Notes under the pieces: model-generated
Database searches by the model: none
What the model saw: the letters and a program-made list of their open reading frames with translations, nothing else
Told to the model about the DNA's origin: nothing
Made by a program: the position numbers and the translations under genes
NCBI GenBank assembly: GCA_035640475.1
Contig: DASQWC010000104.1
Span: 1-28,864 of the forward strand
From: DASQWC01 sp035640475
GTDB lineage: Bacteria; Actinomycetota; JAICYB01
Direction: 5' to 3'
DNA length: 28,864 bases
Part shown: one piece after another, positions 14,762-20,887 of the stretch
Layout of the letters: the number at the start of each line of letters is the position of its first letter
Position numbering within the stretch: position 1 is the stretch's first letter

Positions 14762-16116
14762 GACGTCTAAGCCTGACCACAGCGATCCTTGCGGTGGCGG
14801 CGGCGCTCGCGTCGCCGGCCGTCGCAAAGGAGCCGGCACCCAAGCTTGCCGACCACGCCGGCATCCACGTCGTCGGCGTGGAGCGTTTGAGCCCGCGCTT
14901 GCTCGACGTGACGGTTGCGACGAAGGCCCTCGACAACGAGGAGCACGTCCGCGTTCTCTTGCCGAAGAACTACGCAAGGGAATCGCGCCGGTACCCGGTT
15001 CTCTATTTGCTGCACGGCGGAGTCGACGACTACCGGTCGTGGACGGACAAGGGCGACGCCGAAAAGATCACCGCGTCGTCGCCGCTGATCGTCGTGATGC
15101 CCGAAGCCGGTGACGGCGGCTGGTACGCCGACTGGGACAACTACGGAGCCGGCGGGACACCCATGTGGGAGACGTTCCACATCGATCAGATCGTCGCGTG
15201 GACCGATCGCAATTTGCGCACCGTCGCCAGGCGCGAGGGACGCGCGTTGGCCGGGCTGTCGATGGGCGGTCTCGGAACGATGAGCTACGCGTCGCGACAT
15301 CCCGACCTCTTCGTCTCCGCAGCGAGCTTCTCCGGCGCCGTCGATACGAACCACCTCGGCGCCCGAGTGCTCATCGAGGACGTTTCCGGCCCGGCCGTCG
15401 GTCCCGAGAAGTCGGTCTACGGACTGCGCGCGATGAACGAGATCAACTGGCGCGGACACAACCCGTGGGATCTCGCGGCGAACCTGCGCGGAATGGTTCT
15501 CGGTATTTACGGCGGAAATGGACGGCCACACGAGGGCCAGTCCGGCTTTCCCCTCGATCCGATCGAGTACGCAACCCACGAAATGAGCGTGTCACTGCAC
15601 GAGAAGCTGTGGGAGCTGGACATTCCCCACAAATGGGTGACCGGTCGCGGTCAGCACCAGTGGGGCGATTGGCAGGCCTATCTCCGCACGTGGCTCCCGA
15701 CGATGATGTCGACGTTCGCGCATCCGCCGGCTCGCCCGAACGCCTTTGCGTTCACTGCAGCCGAGGACGCGTACGACATCCATGGATGGAACGTCCGAGT
15801 TCTTCGCGCGGCTCCGGAGTTCAGCACCTTCCGCGCTTCGGCGAACGAATTCAGCATCACGGGAAGCGGCGACGCGATTGTGACGACACCACGGCGGTAT
15901 CGTCCCGGCGCCGTGCAACGCGTCTGGATGGCGCCGGAGAACGCGAAGTGTGCCGCGGTTTCGACTCGCGCCGACCGCTCGGGACGACTGACATTCAAGG
16001 TGCCGCTCGGCCCGGCCAATGCCGATCAGCAATTCACCGCGCAGTCGCAGGCGCGCGGAAGATCGGTATTCACTGCGACGACGTACCTGACGCGGCCCGG
16101 CTCCCTCTGCATGTAG
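14758..16116 (+). CDS. Secreted alpha/beta-hydrolase esterase (antigen 85 / esterase D-like)
   Basis: This is a 452-residue protein. The start ATG 14758 overlaps the stop of the TIM barrel gene (ATGA), and a signal peptide follows (MRRLSLTTAILAVAAALASPAVA). The hydrolase core shows YPVLYLLHGGVDDYRSW (79-95), the nucleophile elbow GLSMGG with S168, and a likely catalytic H300 in GQHQWGDW, the arrangement of the putative-esterase family that includes mycolyltransferases and feruloyl/acetyl esterases. The acid is probably among D268/E270. A C-terminal stretch of roughly 130 residues (from about 320) lies beyond the hydrolase fold and is unrecognised; it may bind substrate. As the last gene of the rightward operon it could remove acyl groups from the sugar substrate outside the cell. 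An acyltransferase role is an alternative. Confidence 0.85.
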   Translation: MRRLSLTTAILAVAAALASPAVAKEPAPKLADHAGIHVVGVERLSPRLLDVTVATKALDNEEHVRVLLPKNYARESRRYPVLYLLHGGVDDYRSWTDKGDAEKITASSPLIVVMPEAGDGGWYADWDNYGAGGTPMWETFHIDQIVAWTDRNLRTVARREGRALAGLSMGGLGTMSYASRHPDLFVSAASFSGAVDTNHLGARVLIEDVSGPAVGPEKSVYGLRAMNEINWRGHNPWDLAANLRGMVLGIYGGNGRPHEGQSGFPLDPIEYATHEMSVSLHEKLWELDIPHKWVTGRGQHQWGDWQAYLRTWLPTMMSTFAHPPARPNAFAFTAAEDAYDIHGWNVRVLRAAPEFSTFRASANEFSITGSGDAIVTTPRRYRPGAVQRVWMAPENAKCAAVSTRADRSGRLTFKVPLGPANADQQFTAQSQARGRSVFTATTYLTRPGSLCM

Positions 16117-16124
16117 GCAGAAGC

Positions 16125-16140
16125 TGTACTCTTTGGTACA
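16125..16140 (+). promoter_or_regulatory. Inverted repeat over the -10 region and start of the MFS gene
   Basis: TGTAC (16125-16129) and GTACA (16136-16140) are reverse complements with a six-base spacer. The -10-like TACTCT (16127-16132) lies within the repeat, and the final A is the first base of the ATG. This is a plausible operator for a small repressor such as a TetR or MarR protein. It is short enough that chance cannot be excluded. Confidence 0.4.
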
Positions 16141-17579
16141 TGTCCGGACCGCTCTCAGGCTTTCGCTCGCGCCTCGAGAGCAGCCCCAACTACCGGCGGT
16201 GGGTCCTCATCGTCGCTCTCACCGGGATGTTCGCGACGACGTTCCCCGTCACGATACTGGTCGTCTCGCTCGGTGACATCGCTCGCGACTTCGGTACTTC
16301 GGAGACCGTCCTTGCGTGGGTCATCTCGGCTCCCATGCTCGCGTCGGCCGTCGTTCTTCCCGTCCTCGGGAAGATGGGCGACCTCTACGGCCAGCGGCGT
16401 GTGTTCATCCTCGGTTTTGCCGGCGCCACCTTCGCAGCCATTCTCACTGCGCTCGCTTGGAGCCCCGGCGCGCTGATCGGTTTTCGCACGCTCGCGCTCG
16501 TGATCGGCGCGGCGACGCAGCCGACCTCGATGGCGCTCGTGATCAGCGTCTACCCGCCGATGGAACGCGTGAAGGCCCTCGGCTGGTGGTCGCTCGTCGC
16601 GGCCGGCGGACCGTCGGTGGGGCTCGTCATCGGAGGCCCGCTCATCGACTGGGTCGGCTGGAGACCGCTGTTCCTGATCCAGGCCGTGCTCGGTTTCACC
16701 GTCCTCGCTGCGTCATGGTTCGTGCTGAAGGAAGTGAGGAAGCACGAGCGCGTTCGCTTCGACGTCGCCGGGTCGGCTGCGCTGACGGTCGGCGCCGGAG
16801 CATTGCTCGTCCTGCTCAGTCAGGGTCCGGACTGGGGGTGGACGCATCCCGCGCTCCTCGTGTGCGCGGCGCTGTCGCCGCTCGGGCTCGCGTGGTTCTA
16901 CAGAGTCGAAGGCAAAGCGGCGGCGCCGCTCTTACCGCTGCGGTACTTCCAGCGGCGGAACTTCACCGCGACGCAGATCTCCGCGCTTTTCATGGGAGCC
17001 GCGTACATGGGTGGGTTCGTGTTGTCACCGCTTCTGACGCGCTTTGTCCTCGGCTACAGCCTTTCGCAGACCGCGCTGATGATGATGCTGCGTCCACTGA
17101 CGTTCAGTCTGTCGTCGCCTGTGGGCGCACGGCTCGCCATGCGCATCGGCGAGCGCACGAACGCCGTCATCGGAACCGCGATGATGACGGGCGCGATGGT
17201 GGCGTTCGCGTTCAGCGCGCTGCAAGCCTCGGTCGCTTTCGTTGTCGCGGGACTTGTCCTTCAGGGGGTCGGCAACGGTGTCGCGCGGCCGTCGCTGACG
17301 GCATCGCTTACAAACGCCGTGGATGAGAAAGACATAGGGATCGCGTCCGCATCGAATCGCATGCTGCACCAGATCGGCGCGTCCTTCGGTATCGCCGTCC
17401 TTACGGCGATCTACGGCGGGTCTCGACTCGGGTCGTCCTTCGCACGCGCACATCTTGTCGGCGCGGTCTTCGGTGTCCTTGCGCTTATTGCCGCCGCGTT
17501 CGTGATCTCGGAACGCCGGCACCCGCTGCGTTCTGAAGAGCACGCCGAACAGGAATTGGAAGTCGCACCTACCGGGTAG
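16140..17579 (+). CDS. MFS transporter (drug:H+ antiporter type)
   Basis: This is a 479-residue polytopic protein. The start is ATG 16140. The open frame extends far upstream but into the esterase gene, and the first membrane helix (WVLIVALTGMFATTFPVTILVVSL) begins at residue 21, as expected. MFS motif A is clear at GKMGDLYGQRRVF, followed by motif B-like LIGFRTLALVIGAA and a motif C-like stretch SLVAAGGPSVGLVIGGPLID. About 12-14 helices can be counted, and the protein resembles EmrB/QacA-like exporters. No Shine-Dalgarno precedes the ATG; a -10-like TACTCT lies seven bases upstream, so the message is probably leaderless. The dUTPase gene follows within 15 bases. The substrate is unknown. Confidence 0.9.
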   Translation: MSGPLSGFRSRLESSPNYRRWVLIVALTGMFATTFPVTILVVSLGDIARDFGTSETVLAWVISAPMLASAVVLPVLGKMGDLYGQRRVFILGFAGATFAAILTALAWSPGALIGFRTLALVIGAATQPTSMALVISVYPPMERVKALGWWSLVAAGGPSVGLVIGGPLIDWVGWRPLFLIQAVLGFTVLAASWFVLKEVRKHERVRFDVAGSAALTVGAGALLVLLSQGPDWGWTHPALLVCAALSPLGLAWFYRVEGKAAAPLLPLRYFQRRNFTATQISALFMGAAYMGGFVLSPLLTRFVLGYSLSQTALMMMLRPLTFSLSSPVGARLAMRIGERTNAVIGTAMMTGAMVAFAFSALQASVAFVVAGLVLQGVGNGVARPSLTASLTNAVDEKDIGIASASNRMLHQIGASFGIAVLTAIYGGSRLGSSFARAHLVGAVFGVLALIAAAFVISERRHPLRSEEHAEQELEVAPTG

Positions 17580-17594
17580 CGTTTGCCCGGAAAT

Positions 17595-18035
17595 ATGGCG
17601 ACCCTGCGGCTGGAGATCAAGCGGCTCGATCCGGATCTGCCGCTGCCCGCGTACCAGCACGACGATGACGCCGGACTCGACCTCCATGCCGCCGAAGCCA
17701 TCAAGCTCGCTCCTGGAGAGCGCGCGGTCGTCGGAACGGGGGTTGCCGTTGCGATTCCGCCGGGATACGTCGGGCTCACGGCACCGCGTTCGGGCACGGC
17801 CGCGCGCGCCGGACTGTCGATGGTGAACGCGCCGGGCGTGATCGATTCCGGATACCGCGGCGAGCTCAAGCTCATCTTGGTGAATCTCGATCCGCACGAG
17901 GCGCTGGCGATCGAGCGCGGAGAGCGTGTCGCGCAGCTGCTCGTCGTTCCCGTGTCGAGCGCGCAGGTCACGGAGGTAGAAGAGCTATCGTCCACGGATC
18001 GTGGAGATGCTGGACTGGGGTCGACCGGCAGCTGA
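17595..18035 (+). CDS. dut: dUTP diphosphatase
   Basis: This is a 146-residue trimeric-type dUTPase that hydrolyses dUTP to dUMP and pyrophosphate, keeping uracil out of DNA and feeding thymidylate synthesis. All five motifs are visible: AGLDLHA (motif 1), APRSGTAARAG (motif 2), GVIDSGYRGELK (motif 3, with the catalytic aspartate and the tyrosine), ERGERVAQLLV (motif 4) and RGDAGLGSTGS (motif 5). Motif 5 usually reads RGxGGFGSTG, so here A and L replace G and F, the latter being the phenylalanine that stacks on the uracil. The start is placed at ATG 17595; an in-frame TTG at 17583 is possible. The neighbouring genes do not share a pathway. Confidence 0.95.
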   Translation: MATLRLEIKRLDPDLPLPAYQHDDDAGLDLHAAEAIKLAPGERAVVGTGVAVAIPPGYVGLTAPRSGTAARAGLSMVNAPGVIDSGYRGELKLILVNLDPHEALAIERGERVAQLLVVPVSSAQVTEVEELSSTDRGDAGLGSTGS

Positions 18036-18066
18036 GTCTGGTTGTCGGACGGTGATCGTGAATCAG

Positions 18067-18095
18067 TGGACGAAGTCCCGAACCTCGGTTAGGGT
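18067..18095 (+). promoter_or_regulatory. Predicted promoter for the DUF3048 gene
   Basis: TGGACG (18067-18072) and TAGGGT (18090-18095) are separated by 17 bases. The ATG at 18106 lies ten bases after the -10 box and no Shine-Dalgarno is present, so the leader would be only a few bases long. This is a weak -35 match; the prediction rests mainly on the -10 box and the distance to the ATG. Confidence 0.4.
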
Positions 18096-18105
18096 TCCGC
18101 CTCGA

Positions 18106-19140
18106 ATGTCCAACCTTCCCGGCAGGTTCCTCGTCTGCGCAGCCGCGTTCGCGCTCGCGGCGGCTGCTTGCAGCTCTGGTCCGAAGACCGAGGTCAAGGC
18201 TCGACCGGCCGAGCCGCGAACGGTCGTCCACCCGCTCACGGGTGTCGAATACAAGGGGCTCGAGCCGTGGATGAACCGCCCGGTGCTCGCGATCAAGATC
18301 GGAAACGCACCGCCAGAGCGCCCACAGGCCGGACTCGACAAGGCCGACCTCGTCTACGAAGAGATCGTTGAAGGCGGGACGACAAGGTTCATGGCCATCT
18401 TCTCGACGAACGACGTCCAGCGCATCGGCCCCGTGCGCAGTGCGCGCAAAGTCGACCCAACACTGCTGGCACCCCTGCAGGCGCTCTTCGGCTACTCCGG
18501 TGGCGCACCGTCGACGATCAGGGTCCTCCGGTCTTCATCCGGATTCACCGACGTCGGCGTCGATCGGGAGTCGAGTGCGTACCAGCGCGATCGAAGCCGG
18601 AGCTCGCCGTACAACCTGTACACGTCCGCGTCCGAGCTATGGTCGGGGCATTCTGGCGCAGCACCGGCAGCACAGTTCAGGTTCCTCAAAGAGAGCGCCG
18701 ACGCAAGCGCGGGAAGCACGGAGGCGGCGACGGATATCAGCTTCGCCTTCGGTGGAAACGGCTCCTCGCGCGTGCGATACGTCTACAAGTCCGAGAGCGG
18801 ACGATACGAGCGGGAGCAGAACGGAACCCAGCACACCGTTGAGGGTTCGGAGCCGCTCACATATCGCAACATCGTCGTCCAGACGGTGAAGCTCAGCGCC
18901 GGCTACTCGATCGACAAGGCGGGTTATCGAACCCACGACATCGCAACGACCGGATCGGGCGAAGCCATCGTGTTCCGGGGCGGGAAGGCGATCCGCGGCA
19001 CGTGGCAACGCACTTCGTCGTCCGAGCCGTTCCGGCTCATCACGACCACGGGACGCCCCATCGCGCTCGCACCGGGCAACACGATCGTCGAGCTGCTTCC
19101 GCAGGGACAGCCGGTCTCGATCGCCAAGCCGGCGGCTTGA
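18106..19140 (+). CDS. DUF3048 domain lipoprotein (YerB-like)
   Basis: This is a 344-residue protein. ATG 18106 is preferred because it gives a lipoprotein signal, MSNLPGRFLVCAAAFALAAAAC, with the modified cysteine at about residue 22; the frame is open 35 codons further upstream without a signal. The mature protein has DUF3048 landmarks: HPLTGVEYKG, RPVLAIKIGNAPPERPQAGLDKADLVYEEIVEGGTTRF in the usual order, IQRIGPVRSAR-like VQRIGPVRSAR, and the C-terminal half with a TGSGEAIVFRGGKAIRGTW segment. The family is widespread in Firmicutes and Actinobacteria, is surface-exposed, and has no firmly assigned function. The stop overlaps the TTG of the next gene (TTGA). Confidence 0.9.
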   Translation: MSNLPGRFLVCAAAFALAAAACSSGPKTEVKARPAEPRTVVHPLTGVEYKGLEPWMNRPVLAIKIGNAPPERPQAGLDKADLVYEEIVEGGTTRFMAIFSTNDVQRIGPVRSARKVDPTLLAPLQALFGYSGGAPSTIRVLRSSSGFTDVGVDRESSAYQRDRSRSSPYNLYTSASELWSGHSGAAPAAQFRFLKESADASAGSTEAATDISFAFGGNGSSRVRYVYKSESGRYEREQNGTQHTVEGSEPLTYRNIVVQTVKLSAGYSIDKAGYRTHDIATTGSGEAIVFRGGKAIRGTWQRTSSSEPFRLITTTGRPIALAPGNTIVELLPQGQPVSIAKPAA

Positions 19141-19415
19141 CCGTTCGCATCACCGACGAAGCGCTCGACGTCGTTCGCCGCTCGCTCGAGCTTGCGGGAG
19201 CCGACCCGTCGGAGATGGCCGTTCGTTTGCGCCTGGCCGGTGGAGCGATCCGTCCGCGATTCGTCGCCGAACCGGAGCCGGACGACGTGATCCTCGAAGC
19301 CGGAGGGATACGAGTGTTCGTCGCTTCCGCGGTCGCCGGCTCAGGCGACGTCGAGATCGGCGTCACCGAAGAGCACGATGAGCTCGTCGTGCGGCCGGTA
19401 CGCTCGCAGTCGTGA
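19137..19415 (+). CDS. Small HesB/IscA-like fold protein lacking cysteines
   Basis: This is a 92-residue protein starting with TTG at 19137 that overlaps the DUF3048 stop. The opening MTVRITDEALDVVRRSLELA, the RLRLAGG segment and the later DDVILEAGGIRVFVAS segment follow the order of the HesB/IscA Fe-S biogenesis fold (helix, strand with a conserved GG, then a beta-hairpin D-x-V-x-E-x-x-G-I-x-V). However, none of the three cysteines that bind iron or clusters in true A-type carriers is present; the protein has no cysteine at all. It is therefore not expected to carry a cluster in the usual way. The assignment rests on pattern only. Its stop overlaps the GTG of the DUF3151 gene, so it is translated as the middle member of a three-gene chain. 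Confidence 0.6.
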   Translation: MTVRITDEALDVVRRSLELAGADPSEMAVRLRLAGGAIRPRFVAEPEPDDVILEAGGIRVFVASAVAGSGDVEIGVTEEHDELVVRPVRSQS

Positions 19416-19846
19416 GCGAGAGCGTCGAGCTGCCGCCGGTCTCCGGAGAGGTTCGCGCCGCCCTCGACGCCGCGACCGACGTCGGTGCACTGCAAGAGAT
19501 CGTCCGGGCCGATCCGTTGTGCCTCGAGGCCTGGGCGCGACTCGGACGGCTGGCGTACGACGCCGCGGACGACGTTGCCTCGTACGCGTATTGCCGCGTC
19601 GGCTATCACCGGGGTCTGGATGTGCTGCGCTCCAACGGCTGGCGTCCAGACCGCGAGGTGCGCTGGGCGTACGAAGGGAATCGCGGATTCCTGCTCGCGC
19701 TCCACGGGCTCATGCGCGCCGCTGCCGCCATCGGCGAAGGCGTGGAGGCGCGTCGCTGCCGCGAGTTCCTGTTGCAGCTCGACCCGACAGATCCCCTCGA
19801 AGTAGGCGCGATCCAGCCGAAGGACTTGAGCCGGCGCTTGAGCTAG
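19412..19846 (+). CDS. DUF3151 family protein
   Basis: This is a 144-residue soluble protein from GTG 19412, which overlaps the preceding stop (GTGA). Family landmarks are the helical stretch GYHRGLDVLRSNGW (near 64-77), then W-x-Y-E-x-NRGFLLALHGL (about 85-99) and RCREFLLQLDPTDP. DUF3151 is an actinobacterial family of unknown function with an all-helical look. Its TPR-like start (DPLCLEAWARLGRLAYDA) suggests a protein-protein interaction role. It is a useful taxonomic pointer. The stop codon shares bases with the stop of the convergent LLM gene (CTAG at 19843-19846), so there is no room for a terminator between them. Confidence 0.85.
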   Translation: MSESVELPPVSGEVRAALDAATDVGALQEIVRADPLCLEAWARLGRLAYDAADDVASYAYCRVGYHRGLDVLRSNGWRPDREVRWAYEGNRGFLLALHGLMRAAAAIGEGVEARRCREFLLQLDPTDPLEVGAIQPKDLSRRLS

Positions 19847-20694
19847 ACCTTCGCCACCAGATTCTCGGAGATCAATCCGAACGCTTGCTTCAGATCGTTC
19901 GGATTGAACGACGGAGGCGGGATAACCAATCTATGCGCGCCGGCGTCCTCCATCTGCTTCGCGAACTCGACGGTCGGTAGTCCGCCCGTCGTGATCTCGA
20001 TCGCGTCGGGGTCGCGTCCGGCTCCCTCGGCGGCTTTTCGGCACTCGGCGATGAGTTCACCCATGTTCCCCGCGCGTGCAGGGAAGAAGCCGTTGCCGAT
20101 GCGTCCGGCGCGCCGCGCGGCCGCTTTGGTGTGACCGCCGACGACGATCGGGATCCCGCCCTCCTGAACCGGCTTCGGGTTCGACCGCGCGCGCGTGAAC
20201 GACGTGAACTTCCCGTCGAACGTCTCATCCTGTGACCACAATGCGCGAAGCGCGTTCACATACTCCTCCGTGCGATCGACGCGCTCCTCGAACGGAACGC
20301 CGATGGCCCGGAACTCCTCGGCGAGCCAGCCAATCCCGATGCCGAGGTCGAGACGCCCGCCGGATAGCACATCGATCGTTGCGCACTCCTTGGCGAGGAT
20401 CACGGGGTTGCGCTGGGGCAGGATCAGGATGCCGGTGGCCAGACGCACCGTCTTTGTGAGCGCGGCGACATACGCAAGCCACGCCAGCGGGTCGGGAATC
20501 GGCGCGGTCTCCCCTCCGGGCATCTTGCCGTCGGCCGAATACGGATACGGGCTCGCGTAGCCCTCCGGCACAACGACGTGCTCCACGGTCCACAGCGATT
20601 CGATTCCCGACTCCTCGGCCGCCTCGGCGACGGCTTATGCGCCTTCGGGCGTCCCGAAGAGCGCGACGTTGGCGAACATCATTCCGATCTTCAT
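19843..20694 (-). pseudogene. LLM class F420-dependent oxidoreductase, interrupted by an in-frame stop at codon 20
   Basis: Read from ATG 20694, which has GGAGG upstream, the frame gives MKIGMMFANVALFGTPEGA, then TAA (20635-20637), then AVAEAAEESGIESLWTVEHV and on to the end without further stops. Everything on both sides of the TAA matches the LLM (luciferase-like) family: strand 1, helix 1, EHVVVPEGYASPYPY, TGILILPQRNPV, GIGIGWLAEEF, GGHTKAAARRAGRIGNGF. A single nonsense change therefore truncates an otherwise intact gene of 284 codons. Reinitiation at GTG 20586 would make a 247-residue protein lacking the first strand and helix of the barrel. Alternatives are a sequencing error or very recent inactivation. 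An intact relative lies at 26007-26885. Confidence 0.85.
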
Positions 20695-20816
20695 GGCCCC
20701 TCCCGCCCCGTGTGGAGGGCGAGCATAGTCAACGAGGCGCCGCCGTCGTTGGTTACGGCCCCTTCCGGCTGGTCCAACAGAACCATTTTGCCCCTGGCTC
20801 GTTTACCTCTCAGGAG

Positions 20817-20880
20817 TCTCCCGGCAGCACGGAGCCGGGCACAGAAGTCGCAGTTCCGTAGGGGTGACGGAGCAAAGGAG
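20817..20880 (+). promoter_or_regulatory. Structured 5' leader of the LPxTG protein gene
   Basis: The 193-base gap before ATG 20888 contains two hairpins close to the start. CCCGGC (20820-20825) pairs with GCCGGG (20834-20839) around an eight-base loop, and TCCGT (20855-20859) pairs with ACGGA (20867-20871) around a seven-base loop. The ribosome binding site AAAGGAG (20874-20880) follows directly. The bases upstream (20695-20816) show no clear gene. The element does not match any riboswitch core I can recall; the call is simply a structured leader. Confidence 0.3.
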
Positions 20881-20887
20881 CGCCTGT

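Noticed and set aside
20635..20637. In-frame TAA considered as a recoded amino acid.
   Set aside because: TAA is not used for selenocysteine or pyrrolysine, the family has no special residue there, and no recoding structure is seen.
20790..20887. Possible c-di-GMP or c-di-AMP riboswitch before the LPxTG gene.
   Set aside because: The conserved cores I know for these classes (for example the GCAAA-containing segments of the c-di-GMP-I class) are not present; only generic hairpins are.
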